From Symsagittifera roscoffensis (Eukaryota; Xenacoelomorpha; Acoela; Convolutidae), in NCBI RefSeq assembly GCF_963678635.1, contig NC_087062.1:83104012-83168011 (forward strand): DNA of 64,000 bases, written 5' to 3'. Below are positions 12,231-24,249 of the stretch, piece by piece. The notes under the pieces are model-generated. The model was given only the letters and a program-made list of their open reading frames with translations, had not been told where the DNA came from and searched no databases. Position 1 is the first letter of the stretch, and each line of letters opens with the position of its first letter. Position numbers and translations under genes: made by a program.

Positions 12231-15214
12231 AGTACAAAAAAAACTATCATTCGTGGGATTTGGTGGTTGTTCGCCGGAAACTTTCAAACACACGAACATA
12301 CAACAGAAACTTATAGTGCCTGTACTCGATAGAAAAAAAAATCATTTTGCAAACTAAAAATTATTGATATAATTCGTTTAAAATCACCTTTCTGAGCACA
12401 TCAAAAAGCATATTAATTTTGCATTTGCAATTAAATCGGCAAAAAATGGAACATAACAAAAATTCTAGTTTATGCTCTGCTGGACATTAAGAACTAGATT
12501 AGCTGAATATTGTACTTTTCAAGTCAACCAAATCAGTTTTTCAGCTATCTCAGGCCAGACAAACCAATTATCGGAGTCAATTTTAATCCGGTCTGCCAAA
12601 ATTTTCGCATAATGAGAATAATAAAAGATAGAATGAAGAAAACATTTTCAATTAAGTTTGTTTTCACAAATAGTTTGAGATCGAGTGGTATATTATATAA
12701 AAAAAAATTTTTAAATTGTGGTTTGAAATGCAAAGTTTAGTTTCCGAAAATATTATCCAGTGTCGAGAAAAAACGGCCAGAATTTTTTCTTTTTAGATGT
12801 ATTAAGATGTATTAAGAAAAAAAATTGATTGATTTTGAGTCATAATTAGCTCTTTTAATAGTTTGACTGAAAATGAATATGATAGCAATTTAAATATCAT
12901 GCTCAATCCCCCTCTCGCCTCAGAAGTTGAGAAACATTTCACCAATTCATTTCATATAATTTTTTCGGCGAAGGCAGCAAAATATTTTATTGAGTACATT
13001 GCACTTTTAGGTTCTTTTTTAGTTAGTATTGAGTTTTAAAAATTTTCATTTGATCATTTTTTTCAGACTTTTTTGCGACATAAATGGTTCCTCGATATTT
13101 AAGTAGGATGCTTCCTTGCTTTCTTTGGGTTGAATTGACCTTGAGATAAGTTGTGATGAGGAAACTCATTAATATTAAATACAATTTTCAGATCATCTTC
13201 ACAAATATTCAAGCAGACATATACGACCAGCTACTTGTTAATTAAGTGATTCTTCAAACAAATTGGGACTATGCCATACAGAAGCAAATAGCGAAAATGA
13301 TAATCAAAATGTAAGATAAGTAAGATAATTAACTAATTTTTATATAAAAATGAGACGAAGAAGAAAAGTGAATCAGAAAAAAGCAACAAAATATGAAATT
13401 TTTGTGCGCACAAAATGATGAGATAACGAAAATCCAATTCAATGACGTAATGTTTAAGATTTACTATCGACTTTAAATTACTACACAAAAAACAGTAAAT
13501 TAACTCTAAGGATGAAATTGTACATGAAGTTTTTTAGGAAAATGAAATTAGAAAAATTTCAACCGTAGGAACTCATGCAGCTTAAGGAAGGGTAAAAGCA
13601 CTATGAAATGCTTACAATGAAAAAATTAGATATTCCAAATTTCTTGAGGCCAAATTTTAAGTTATCTTTTCAAAAAACATAACAAAATGTGCATTAAATG
13701 TTTTATCGCAGAATTAAAGAAATATGATGAAGCTTAAAGAAAAGCGAAAAGGCATTGTTTCCAGAAAAAAACTAGCGCGCATGAGTTTAATCAAAATTAT
13801 AAAAACTTTTTCGGACAAACTTACACGCGAGCACAACAAAAAAGTAAAATATTACAAATTGAATCTCAAAAAATTTTGATGAACAAAATTTCTAATGATT
13901 GTTGTTTTCGATCCATGTTTGTATGCACGCATTTTACCAGATAACTGAAATTTCTTTATTATTTCATCCTTTCACGCGAGTTTTTTCTGAATTTACTTTT
14001 TAATCTAAAGTGCACATTAGCTGAGGATGCATTTTGGTTTTGTTTTAATGAAGCAATTATAGCCCATGCTAATAAAACAACGCCAGAAAATTCAATTTTT
14101 TTCGAGGAAAAATTGTACTGAGTTTATAAAACAAATTACGCTTCCTTCACTTGTTTGCACATGAATACTACATTATGGTTCAAAAAATTAATTATTGTCA
14201 GTCCTCAGTTATTGAATATTTAAAAAGCTTGGCTGGCACATTAACTAATGATAAAGTTACAATAAATATCTCGTATTACTCCACACTAATGAATTTTTTA
14301 GAGTGCATTTTCCCTCAAACGTTTTTGCTCGTTCATCGTAGTTGGCACCCTGCTTGCATGTAAGTATTTTATTCTCGTTAAATTATTCAGCCTCCACTCA
14401 TTTTTTGTTACAACTTACAAAAAAAAACACAAAATGGTTCTCAGTCAATTTTTGAATTTTATCACAGTGTTTTTGGAGTTTGACATGATTTCAGCAAAAA
14501 AAAGAACTGAAATTAAGAAAAAATCAAAGTCAAATAGCAAAAAATTAATTTGAACCTGAAAAATTTTTTAAGCTTTTCCCGAAAAAAAAACATCTAAATT
14601 AATCACGATCTGGTTAACTGTTTGATCGCGTTCATTGAATCTTAAAAAACTATCTGTGAACTTTGAACTTTTTTCCCGAGCTAGTAATTTCCGTATCACT
14701 TTCTATTCACTAACTTGATATGTTACGCGAGCCTTGTATCGCAATTGTCAGTCCGTTCAAAAATTACAAAAAAGGTGCAAAATTATATACCCAAATGTAA
14801 CCAACTTTGTAGTAATTTTTGATACACAGAATCACCTTGCAAAAAAGGTTAACAGAGAGCTGTCCAACTCACAAAAAAACGCCCAGATCGACGGTAACAA
14901 ATCCAACAAAGCGAGAAACGCTCGTAAAATCTTTTCTTTTTTATCTTTTTGTTTTATAAAAGTTTCTTTTGATTTAGAATGTTCTCAAATGTGAAAGAAA
15001 GTTAAAATAAGACAGTTAGAAACCCAACTATGCCATAGTTTTTAGCTGATTAATGGGCGCAGAGATCAAATTGTTTTCATCAAGCATTCAACTTTATCAA
15101 ATCTGAACTCAGTCAGTTGAATTTATTCAGAGAAAAAATGCCTCTGATGTTAAAAAATGATGATCACAAATCTTAATTTTTAGAGTTCTTATTGTATGAA
15201 ACAATATTTATTTT
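12231..15214. other. unassigned AT-rich sequence
   Basis: About 3 kb without a recognisable gene. The longest frames (12510-12740, 14151-14363, 14734-14994) are under 90 codons and have no motif or consistent codon pattern. Confidence 0.5.
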
Positions 15215-15990
15215 ATAGGAGCTATAGTCAATTATAATCGTGATACTTTCCCAGAGATTATAATCTCTTATAATCCATTATAATTGGTTTTAGTTCATAC
15301 AGAAACATTCTATTATATTCGATTTAATTTGGTTAATTGGTTATAATATCGTATTTTGTCAACTTATTGTCACACGAAAAAAAAACATAACTATTTTTGT
15401 CTCTTCTGGGTTATTCTTTTTTGTCAATGAGAAACCTCTAAACTTAGAGGTCTTGTCACACTTTGGTTCATCTGAACACTAAGTCTTGCCTTGAATCAAA
15501 AGTTTCATAGAGATGTTTTCTTATAAAATTTGTCATTTTTGTTTAAAAAAGCCTTGAAAATAATAAATGTGCTGATATTTTAGTGGTTAAAAAACTATAA
15601 ATGTGGAAACAACTCTAATCGAGAGTAAATAAAAAAAAGAAACATATAAACTTGAATTGATTTGAAAACTGCCGAAAAAACTTTCCCATTTTTCACAGAA
15701 ACCAACGTCTAAGAAAAGCATTAAAAAAATAAGGAATTTAGATGCAAGATCGAAAAAAGGCAAGGAAAAAGGGACTATAACCGGTTATGATTGATTGAAA
15801 CAAATTTTTTGTGCCTTAAAAATAAGTTAGAAATTGGGATAAAAATATTCAATTCTAATCAAGTAAAATTGATTATAATTTAATCGAAAACTAGATGGAT
15901 TAGTAATCAATTATAATTGTTTAAAATGAATGACAATTGATTGTAATTTGTTTTCAATAAGAGAGATTTCAATCGATTATTAATTGTTTG
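15215..15990. repeat. clusters of TTATAAT / ATTATAAT motifs
   Basis: Two clusters (about 15220-15350 and 15840-15970) contain many copies of GATTATAAT, TTATAATC and AATTGATTATAATT, partly palindromic. They could be ends of one degraded element, but I could not pair them as terminal repeats. A similar cluster lies at 29975-30160. Confidence 0.4.
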
Positions 15991-16099
15991 TTTCAGATTT
16001 TTTTTTCAAACTGGTACTACAAGCATAATACAATCGATCACTGACGCTGGAAACTGGATCAGGGTAGCAATTAACTTGAGTTTTTTTAGGCCAGTTACT

Positions 16100-16495
16100 C
16101 TTAGGATGAAAGGGGAGTGCGGGTGGGGCGAACCCCCTCCTCAGGGAGTCGACCCCCTGCCGACCCAAAGGTGCCCCTTTATACTGTTTTGAGATATCCA
16201 TATTTGGTGACGGACGCTAAAAAATTTCCTAAAAGCGCCTTTGGCCCCAATATATACTAATTTTGAGAGGGGAGTGCGTGCTAAAAAAACGCGATTTTTT
16301 TGTCAAAATTTTCCAAAAATGCCTAAAAACGTCTTTTTGGCCTGTTTTTCAAATTTTCGCCTGCGACGCAGAAAGTTTTACCAAAACAGGGACTTTTTAG
16401 TGCTTTGGGAGAGCTCGGAAATTCATTTCGGTTGACCTAAAAAAAGGTCGACAAAAAATCCGCCACCCCCTCGAGAAAATCCTAGATCCGCCCCT
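16100..16495 (+). repeat. dispersed repeat family A, full-length reference copy
   Basis: The most complete copy with 22550-22947. It runs from GGGGCGAACCCCCTC through GTCGACCCCCTGCCGACCCA, ATATCCATATTTGGTGACGG, CCAATATATACTAATTTTGA, GTCAAAATTTTCCAAAAATG, TTTGGGAGAGCTC and GGTCGAC to CCTAGATCCGCCCCTGG. No terminal inverted repeats or target duplications are obvious. Open frames in it recur with the repeat and are not genes. Confidence 0.85.
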
Positions 16496-16942
16496 GGTTC
16501 AAACTATACATATTTAAAACTTTCATTCAGTTTGAAGGATTGAATTGATTGATGAAACGGTTTCAGTTATATAATTTAAACATTGCTTTTTAAACTGAAC
16601 CTTAGAAAAATTTCAAGGTCAGTTTGAAATATTTGATATGATCAAGCCTACAATTGTTACTTTTCAGGTTTCATGTTTTCGATCATAAAATGCAGTTGAA
16701 TGATTTGATAGCTTGAATATGTTTGAAGAACTTCGAATTTCTACTGCAAGTCAATTCATCGGGTACACTTGAAAACAATTTTTACAATACTATTTTATTT
16801 TTGGTGTTAAAAAATTAATTTTTTTTCTTTTGCAGTGGTTTCTCAAATTTGAAAAAAGTGAACTACTGTCTTGATATTTAATCTTATCCTAAACAACACT
16901 GTGGACAGAAGTGAACACAACCAAAAACTAAAGAAATAAAAC
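16496..16942. other. unassigned AT-rich sequence
   Basis: I see nothing supportable. Confidence 0.5.
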
Positions 16943-17034
16943 TTTACTTTTGGTATTCAAATATAGAAAATGCGAGGCTTCTCATAATTTTACTTTTGGT
17001 ATTCAAATATAGAAAATGCAAGGCTTCTCATAAT
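16943..17034. repeat. 46-bp unit, two tandem copies
   Basis: The copies at 16943-16988 and 16989-17034 are almost identical (TTTACTTTTGGTATTCAA to CTTCTCATAA). It is a recent local duplication. Confidence 0.9.
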
Positions 17035-17284
17035 TTCAAAAACACTTAATTGTCAGGCATTTGACCTTTGGGCTAAACAAAACTCTTGGTTGGTTGAAAC
17101 TCATTCCAAACTAATATGTGATGATTTTTCTATAAATTTCGGTTAAGTATTTTTACTATTGTTCTTGAAAAGTTGCAGAATAAGCATCCCAAAAAAGATT
17201 TAATACCTTGCGTCTACAGACAATTTGGCATTACGCTTTTGACTTAGAGTCGAGATAAAAAGTAGTAAAATTGCGTCGGTACAA

Positions 17285-17556
17285 AATCAAGGTCAGGGAT
17301 TCGACCCCCTCGCCAACCAAAGGGTCCCTCCTTTAGCATTCTGGCCAAACCTAAAATTTTCTGTAAGCAACTTTGTGCCAAAATATGCTAATTTTGAAGG
17401 GGAGCGCGCGCCGTAAAAACGAAATTTTTGGGTCAAAAATTTCCAAAAAATGCCCAATAACGGCCTTTCTGACCTGTTTCCTCAAAAATTTGACCGCGGT
17501 GCAAAAATTGAAACCCCCCCCCCCGCCCCCTCAAGAAAATCCTAGATCCGTCTCTG
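17285..17556 (+). repeat. dispersed repeat family A, internally deleted copy
   Basis: It contains GATTCGACCCCCTCGCC, AATATGCTAATTTTGAAGG, AAAATTTCCAAAAAATGCCC and the terminal AAAATCCTAGATCCGTCTCTG. The region between the CTGCGG-like block and the C-rich block is deleted. Confidence 0.8.
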
Positions 17557-20216
17557 GTCAAGGTGAAAGCTTTTAAGGTCAAGTTTTAATGCTTTAAAGG
17601 TTCAAAACTTGAAAGCTGCAAAAGTTAAGGTCAAGTTTTAATGCTTTTTGTCGAGACTTTTTTGTGACTTCAATCTCATAATGCAAAATAAACAAAGTGG
17701 AGATTGTGCCGAGGAGTATCAGCTTCCTTACAATCAAAATACTCAAATTCTAAACTGTCTTGAGAAATTTTCTAATCGCCTAACATCGAAACACTTGCAA
17801 TTTAGTTTAAATTTTTTGATCTAAATTTTTAAAAAGGTTCAATTTGATTCATAATTTGAAAATTATGAAAAATAGGAATGAACTGAAGTAGTCGCTTCAG
17901 GCCAGCCGTAAAATTCTAAATTATTATCTAAATTCTATTTTCCAATCTTGGATCATTTCCAGTTTGCTAACTAATTTTGTGAGATCTTACCGATTTGTTT
18001 CAGGTGCGCTGAATTCTCAAAATTCTCCGGCAGAAAGACGACGAGTTGACAACGAATTCACTGGTTTAGGTAGTAAGTAACGCTTAAAAAAGTTATGTCA
18101 AAAAAATTCGAATTAATTTTTAATGTTAATATGCTGATCGAACAAAAAATGTTTTGAGATACTTTTGGAGCTTCTGTATTTTGTTTATCAGCCGGTTGAC
18201 AGTGCTTTGCGTTATCAGTGCTGTATTTCCTTATATCAAAAGATCTAAATCACAGACTCAGAAGTCTCGACTGTGCCTTGACTCTGCCTCGACCATTTTT
18301 GACTGGGTTTTATTTCATTTTTATCTCGACTATCAAGTTAACATATAAGATTAGATTGTACATCCTAAAGCCGAATTAAAATTCTTGTTTTTGTTTCAGT
18401 TTCGTTGGCTGAAAGAAGCTTAGTCATAGTTAACCCCTTTGTAGCATTTCATAGTAAAGTATGCCACTACAAAAATATTATCGAAAAAAGTGTCCTTTAA
18501 TTTTTTTTAGAGAAAATACGGGTATTATTTACAAAAACATTCAGAAAACCCAAAATTCAGTCGGGCTTAAGCCTTCATCTGACTTCCGATAATTAAAAGA
18601 TAATTTTAATCCGACAAGCAATAGATCTTATAACTGGAGATTGTCTGTTGTCATTCATAGAACTAGCTTAAGCTAAAGTGTTTAGGTTGCATGAGCTCAA
18701 AATTGGAGAGTTGTTTTATTGTCAAACTTACATGAGGATGCTGACATGATGGTGAAATCAATTTGGTAAAAGGAAATTGTTTTTGATAATTTTAGAAACG
18801 AAGGTGAAAGTATCCGTTTCAGAAAGGCTTCGTGAAATCTGAAGTTTTCGAATCGCTTGGCTTGCTAGTGCTTATCAGTGGAAACCTTAAATTGATTTCA
18901 AGTTATTCTATGCTTTAATTGGGTAAAAAAGTAACCTTTTTGAAATTACGGTCTATGAAATTTGCCTTCAAATGCTTTCTTTTTTTTATTACTATCCAAT
19001 CACAAGCCGTCAAAAAATGTGAATTCTTTCAAACCTATAATCCACGTTTGGAATTAGAAAACATTACTAAATGATGGATTTCAAAATTTTGGCTTTTTCA
19101 GGCCAATGAAATTTGCATCCGAAGCGTTATTTCCCTTTACGGCACCAGATTAGCTCACTTTCTATCCATTAATTATCCAAAAAAAAATCAATTTAGCTTA
19201 ATTCCTTCGAAATGAGAAAAGTATTCTGTCGGCAAAAAAAGTCAAAATCGCATTTTTTTTATTTTCATCTGTTGATTTAGTTTGGCTAATTACCTCAAAT
19301 AACTATCATAAAAATGCCTCAAGATCTAACTGAATGAATTAATTTTTAAGCCAGCAGCTTAACGCAATGAAAATGTCTTTTTTCCAGTTTCTGTCCCTTT
19401 TTAATTTTTTTGAATTCGATTTATGAAAAATTATTTAAAAGGAATTTTGATGTTTTAATCTGCAATAAAACGTGTCAACCTGAATAGTTTAACATAAATG
19501 TTCTAAGAAGTTTCTCATGCAAATGTTATATGAAAAATTTTAAATTAACTTTTATGCTGTACTTTTACGAGGGGGTGGGGAAATAGAAAAGGGCCCGGAA
19601 ATGACGTAGAAATTTCACAAGAAATTGGAATAGTTTCATTTTATCAAAAAAAGCAAAAAGTCAGCCTTTTCTCAGGCTGACTAAATTGATTTTTTGATGT
19701 CTCATGTCAAATTACAAATTTAAAAAATAACTGTTTTTTTAGAAATTTTTTTGTTGGACACATTTTTGAAGGATTTTCACAAAAAAATGAATAATTTATA
19801 GCAAAATCACTGCTGAAAATTAGTATACTAAGACAAAAAGAGAGGTTTTGTCAAACATTGACCAGCGACTCACGAACTTTGACAAAGTTGTGTTATGTGG
19901 AGAATCGTAGTTAAGCATCAATATGGTTGACCTAACTTGATTTTTTTTGATAACATTATCATTAAAATCCTCGACCTGCCTCTGATCTTTTTAATGATTT
20001 TTGCAGCTTTGGAAGAGCAAACTAAAATAATTTGAAAACTTCCAAAGCTCCAACTTTGCACCGCATTCAAACATTGAGCTGTTATATTCATTGGGTATTT
20101 CAATCGTTTTTGGTTCTAATCTATTTTGTCTGTGGATAGCACACAACAATCATCAGGAAAATGTTTCTAATGCCTTGGCTAGACAGTTTTTGATGTCATG
20201 TTTAAAATATCAGTGA
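17557..20216. other. unassigned AT-rich sequence
   Basis: About 2.7 kb without a recognisable gene. Near 17550-17640 the phrase GGTCAAGTTTTAATGCTTT is present twice. Frames at 18154-18348 and 19918-20103 lack motifs. Confidence 0.5.
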
Positions 20217-20424
20217 TTGATCGAGAGTAAATCAACCAGCCGAAATAAAAACCAACCGAAAATGCACTGAGTATATAAGCCAGCAGAAAATTTACACATC
20301 ATATGAATGAAATTGCAAAACTTTCGTAACTGTTACATATAAATGTTACATAACTATTTTATAACACCTAGGTATTTTCGGCCGGTTGATACTTCGGCTG
20401 GTTTATATACCACCGATTGATCAA
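20217..20424. mobile_element. small fold-back MITE-like element
   Basis: The left arm 20217-20263 (AATCAACCAGCCGAAAT, then ACCAACCGAAAAT) pairs with the reverse complement of 20373-20424 (AAACCAGCCGAAGTATCAACC, with CCGAAAAT). Arms are about 50 bp and imperfect, with an AT-rich centre. Both outer ends carry GATTGATC. No coding capacity. Confidence 0.65.
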
Positions 20425-20753
20425 TGTCTATCACTCTTGGCGTCAATTAGCTCGCCAAGACGGAGCTTAAAAGAGTGGATAAGAAAGTCTTTTTTGAGAA
20501 TACCATTCAGAGATTTAATCGGTTAAATGACACAAGATTTAACTGTCGATAACTTCATGACTGCGCAAAAGGTGGGTATTATCTGCAGTCACGAATAAAG
20601 CATCCTTCTGACGAGAAACAACTTACGAATAATCAGCTGCTGTTAAGTATCATTTTAAACTTAAAATTAGACTGTTTTGTTCAGTCTAAAAATAAGAGAA
20701 GGTTTGGTTTTGTAGCGTGATGCACGTTTCACCAATATTTTTGAAATTCAAAT
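20425..20753. other. unassigned sequence
   Basis: I see no gene or repeat. Confidence 0.5.
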
Positions 20754-21233
20754 CCCGGGTTGACGTCCATAAAAAAAAATGCTTATCATACAATTTCATA
20801 TATGGCGACTATGGAAAAAAACCTTGTCAAACAATTTTCATACAAAATTTAAAAACTGTTTTAAACATTTTTAGAGAAATACTTCTGTTCTATTTCCATC
20901 TTTTGAATCTTTCTGCTCAATAAAAACATCATCTAATTTTGGTCAAAAAATGGTCATCATAATATTTTCAAATATGAAAACTGTATGATAAGCATTTAGC
21001 TATAAAAATATAAAATCTTCAAAATTAATTTAACGATGTTTCTGGATGAAATTACCTGAATTAAAAAAAATTTTATTGGTCAAAAAAAATGCTTATTGTA
21101 CAATTTCATAGTATGGAAAAAATGCTTGTCATAAAATTTCATAGTATGGAAAAATGCTTATCATGCTATTTTCATAGTATTCTTTTGGTCTATGAAATAA
21201 AATAGTATGTCAAGCAGTTTTTGTCAACCCGGG
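20754..21233. mobile_element. family C MITE-like element, complete
   Basis: It is bounded by CCCGGGTTGACGTCCATA and TTTGTCAACCCGGG, an 11-bp perfect terminal inverted repeat (CCCGGGTTGAC). The inside is filled with recurring blocks such as TGCTTATCATACAATTTCAT and CATAGTATGGAAAAATGC. The immediate flanks on both sides read AT, possibly a 2-bp duplication. Non-coding. Confidence 0.8.
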
Positions 21234-21246
21234 ATGCTATAAAATT

Positions 21247-21640
21247 ATTGTTATTGTTCCGACTATATTTTAAAGAAAAATGACGGAATATTTGAGCTCA
21301 GGGTGGATTTTTGGATCTTGTTAACTATTCCCCCCCCTTCTGAACCTTGTAAACTTTTTCAAAAATGTCAACAATTAAGTGGGTTTTCATTTTTGCGCGT
21401 TCGTATTTGTATTACTCACTATTTATATAATACCCACGTAGAAAAAAATTTTTAACATATATTTTTTCCGAAAATTGTTTTAAGCTATTGAAAATGTGGC
21501 CGCCAGGGTTGAATTTCCGAAAATCGAAATAGGGGGAAATAGTTAACAAGATCCGGATTTTTTTCTCCGGTCAAAATTCGACTTAACTTTTTTTAAAATT
21601 CATTCGAAAAGTATTGTTGAGCCCTCTGAGCTCAAATTTA
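21247..21640 (-). repeat. family D repeat copy split by a family B MITE
   Basis: With 21313-21554 removed, the flanks read in the order of the minus-strand family D copy at 28705: a TTCCGACT-like block, ACGGAATATTTG, GGGTGGATTTTT, TCAAAATTCGACTTAACT, then CATTCGAAAAGTATTGTTG. The uninterrupted copies show what this site looked like before the MITE arrived. Confidence 0.8.
21313..21554. mobile_element. family B MITE with perfect 8-bp target duplication
   Basis: The ends are GGATCTTGTTAACTATTCCC and the inverted GGGAAATAGTTAACAAGATCC. The octamer GGATTTTT is directly repeated at 21305-21312 and 21555-21562. It is 242 bp long, non-coding and closely related to 60906-61145. Eight-base duplications are made by hAT, P and Merlin transposases; which one moved this family cannot be told from the ends alone. 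Confidence 0.93.
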
Positions 21641-21644
21641 AACA

Positions 21645-22098
21645 AGACTGCTCGTATCAGAGCGAAGCCCTGAATGTTCCGACTGCCTTTTAAGGTCTAT
21701 GGAACAGCAATAACATGAAAGATAAATGCAAAAAATAATAAATTGAACTTTTTTTAAATATGAGATTTTTGCAAAAATCATCCCCCACACGCCATATAAA
21801 ATACAAAGTGATAAATTTCGCTCCTAGTAACAAATCAGTTATGGCAAATAAACATCCATCAACCAATTTATATTTCGCACGTTAATTATATATCCAAAAA
21901 AAATATATCCAACTTCACGAAAGAAAAATCACAGGTGAAATATTTTTTCACATTTAAGCGCAGGGCAACAATACTTCTTGAATGATATAGGAAAAATTGT
22001 CAAAATGTCTAGTTAAGAAGCCAAAATGTATCCGAAAAAAAACCACCCCGAGCACAAACATTCCGTTACTTTTGTTACGTAAGTCGGAAAAAGACTGC
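21645..22098 (+). repeat. dispersed repeat family D, near-complete copy
   Basis: It starts GCTCGTATCAGAGCGAAGCC and continues CCGACTGCCTTTTAAGGTCT, CATCCCCCACACGCCATATA and TTCGCTCCTAGTAACAAATC. It ends in CCACCCCGAGCACAAACATT followed by GTTACGTAAGTCGGA. It is head-to-head with the minus copy just upstream. Confidence 0.8.
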
Positions 22099-22139
22099 GA
22101 TATTAACAAAATAATTGCAAAAAAATGAATTTTTTGTTT

Positions 22140-22535
22140 AGAAATTTACATTTTTTTTGCAAAAATCATTCCCCACAAAGTGATAGATTTCGCTCCTAGT
22201 AACAAATCAATTAGGGCTAATAGCCCGCTTCAACTAATTTGGAACGATTTGAAAGACGGATTAAATATCTGCTGACGCGTTAATAGCGCAAAGTGTATCG
22301 GGCGTTAATTGTCCCAAATTGGCCAAAATGGCAATGTTTAAACCCCCATAACTTTACAAAAAAACTATCACATGTAAAATATCTTTTCAAATTTGAGCTC
22401 ACGACATTAATAGCTTCTGAATGATATATAAAAATTCTGTCAAAAATGGCTAGTTAAAAAGTCGAAATTTGTCTGAAGAAAAAATAAACCCACCCGAGCA
22501 CAAATATTCCGTCTTTTTTCCGCTACGAAAGTCGG
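22140..22535 (+). repeat. dispersed repeat family D, 3' part
   Basis: It runs from TTTGCAAAAATCATTCCCCAC through TTAATTGTCCCAAATTGGCC and AACCCCCATAACTTTAC to GAGCACAAATATTCCGTC and ACGAAAGTCGGAAC. It lies directly behind another copy in the same orientation. Confidence 0.8.
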
Positions 22536-22549
22536 AACAAAAAACTTTA

Positions 22550-22947
22550 GGACGCCACCCCCATCACCCCTCAGGGATTCGACCCCCTGCAGATCCAAAG
22601 GGGGTCCCCCTTTTTATTTTTTTGAAATATTTGAAATATCCATTTTTGGTGACGGGCCCTACAATTTTTCTAAAAGCGCCTTGGGCGCCAATATATACTA
22701 TTTTTGAGGGGGGAGCGCGGGCCGAAAAAACGCAATTTTTGGTGAAAATTTTCCAAAAAGTGCTCAAAAACGGCTTTTTTGACCTGCTTTTCCAAAAAAT
22801 TGCCTGCGGTGCAGAAATTTTGGCCAGCGTCTTTTTAGTGCTTCAGGAGAGCTCACAAAACCTATTTGATCGACCTGAAAAAAGGTCGTCAAATTTTCGA
22901 AAATTTTTTGAAACCCCGCCTCGAGAAAATCCTAGATCCGCCCCTGA
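22550..22947 (+). repeat. dispersed repeat family A, full-length copy
   Basis: Same block order as 16100-16495, with the terminal AAATCCTAGATCCGCCCCTG. It inserted next to, or recombined with, the family D repeat; the two abut at about 22540. A 165-codon frame across the junction (22469-22966) is a repeat artefact. Confidence 0.88.
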
Positions 22948-22984
22948 TTTCACCTATGATCCTTAGCTAACTTATGTGGTTTTT

Positions 22985-23260
22985 GAATATTGCCAATTTG
23001 GTTAACAATTAATGCGCAATATAGGAACAATTAATGCGCAACAGTAGGAACAATTAATGCGCAATATATTTCGTGCTATTAACGCATAAGCGGAGATTTA
23101 ATCCATCTTAGAATTCGTTCCAAGTTGAATTGACGCATGCTGTTTGGTCTTATTATTACTTCACTAGGCGATGAGTTCCGTTTGAGGCTAAAAACTCAAA
23201 AACTGTTTTAATTTTTTTCAAAATGCAGTCGGAACATTCAGGGCTTGCTCTCACACGAAA
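22985..23260 (-). repeat. family D repeat, degraded, with a 22-bp triplication
   Basis: The reverse-strand family D order is present (AATTTGG, ATTAACGCATAAGCGGAGATT, GCAGTCGGAACATTCAGGGC). The block AGGAACAATTAATGCGCAA is present about three times in tandem at 23004-23065. Confidence 0.7.
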
Positions 23261-24249
23261 AGTTTTGTTGCATGTAAGCGTTTGCTGACATCGTTTCTGA
23301 ACCCGCCTCTTTGCCTCAGATTGTCTGATTCAATATCAAATACGGCAGACGGGCTGAATAAGAGGCCTTTTTTGCTGTGCATATAAATAAGCGGGGCGGA
23401 ACGCTCATTACAATTTCGGCCGGAACATGTTCGCAACTGAGGCTACTGATTGCCGCCTCGGTGCCTTCAAATCAGAATAGGCATGCGTGCTTGCTCAGCT
23501 GATGGATTTTTAGTTAACGTTAGATTTTATAATGAACAAAGTAGGCCGCTACAACGGCCATCTTAAAATTCAGTTTCGAAAGACTGTTTCAAGGTTGTCA
23601 TAATTCAACAATTGGAAATCGGAAGGATCAAAAATAATGGCCGTCTATAATGGCCCTTTATTTGAAAATCAATTTCGCAAAACAAGTTTAACGTTGGCAG
23701 AGTGTAATGGATTTCAAAAAAGGTAATTTGAAGACACAGAGGCGAAAAGGAGCTTCGCACCATTTGAGATAGAACACAATTATTTAAAAGCATGAGTAGA
23801 AAAAAATGAAAAATGACAAAAAAAAGTTAATGAAACAAAACTTTCGTATGTCTTGATGAAAGATAACTAGGGCTCAGCTAAAGCTTTGTCCAAAATCTTA
23901 GTTGTTTCTGAACCAAAATAAGTGAGAGGGGAAAACTTGTTTTGGAGATTTTGAAATTTTCTAAGGGAGAACCGCTTCTGCAGGAAAAAGTCGAGCAACC
24001 ACTTCTTTCGATTGAAATTTTCATCTCAGATTTCATAGGGTAGATTTTAAGAAAATTCAAAAAGTTTCTATAAAATAGTCAAAATTCAAAATCAGTACAT
24101 TTGTTCTGCTAGACGCAGACAGTGGCCCAGAAAGTAGGGAAAGCTCCCTAAATCGTGTCTCTCGATTGAACACTAAATCTGAAAATTGGCAACTAATTTT
24201 CGATTTTGGAGTCGAGTAAAAACTTCCAAAAAACGGTCCAAGTTTCAAA
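23261..24249. other. unassigned sequence
   Basis: Short frames only (23251-23436, 23605-23793, 23878-24060); none has a recognisable domain. Confidence 0.5.

Noticed and set aside
22469-22966. 165-codon plus-strand ORF
   Set aside because: It crosses a family D/family A repeat junction, and its reading frame is just the repeat sequence, which recurs elsewhere with stops.
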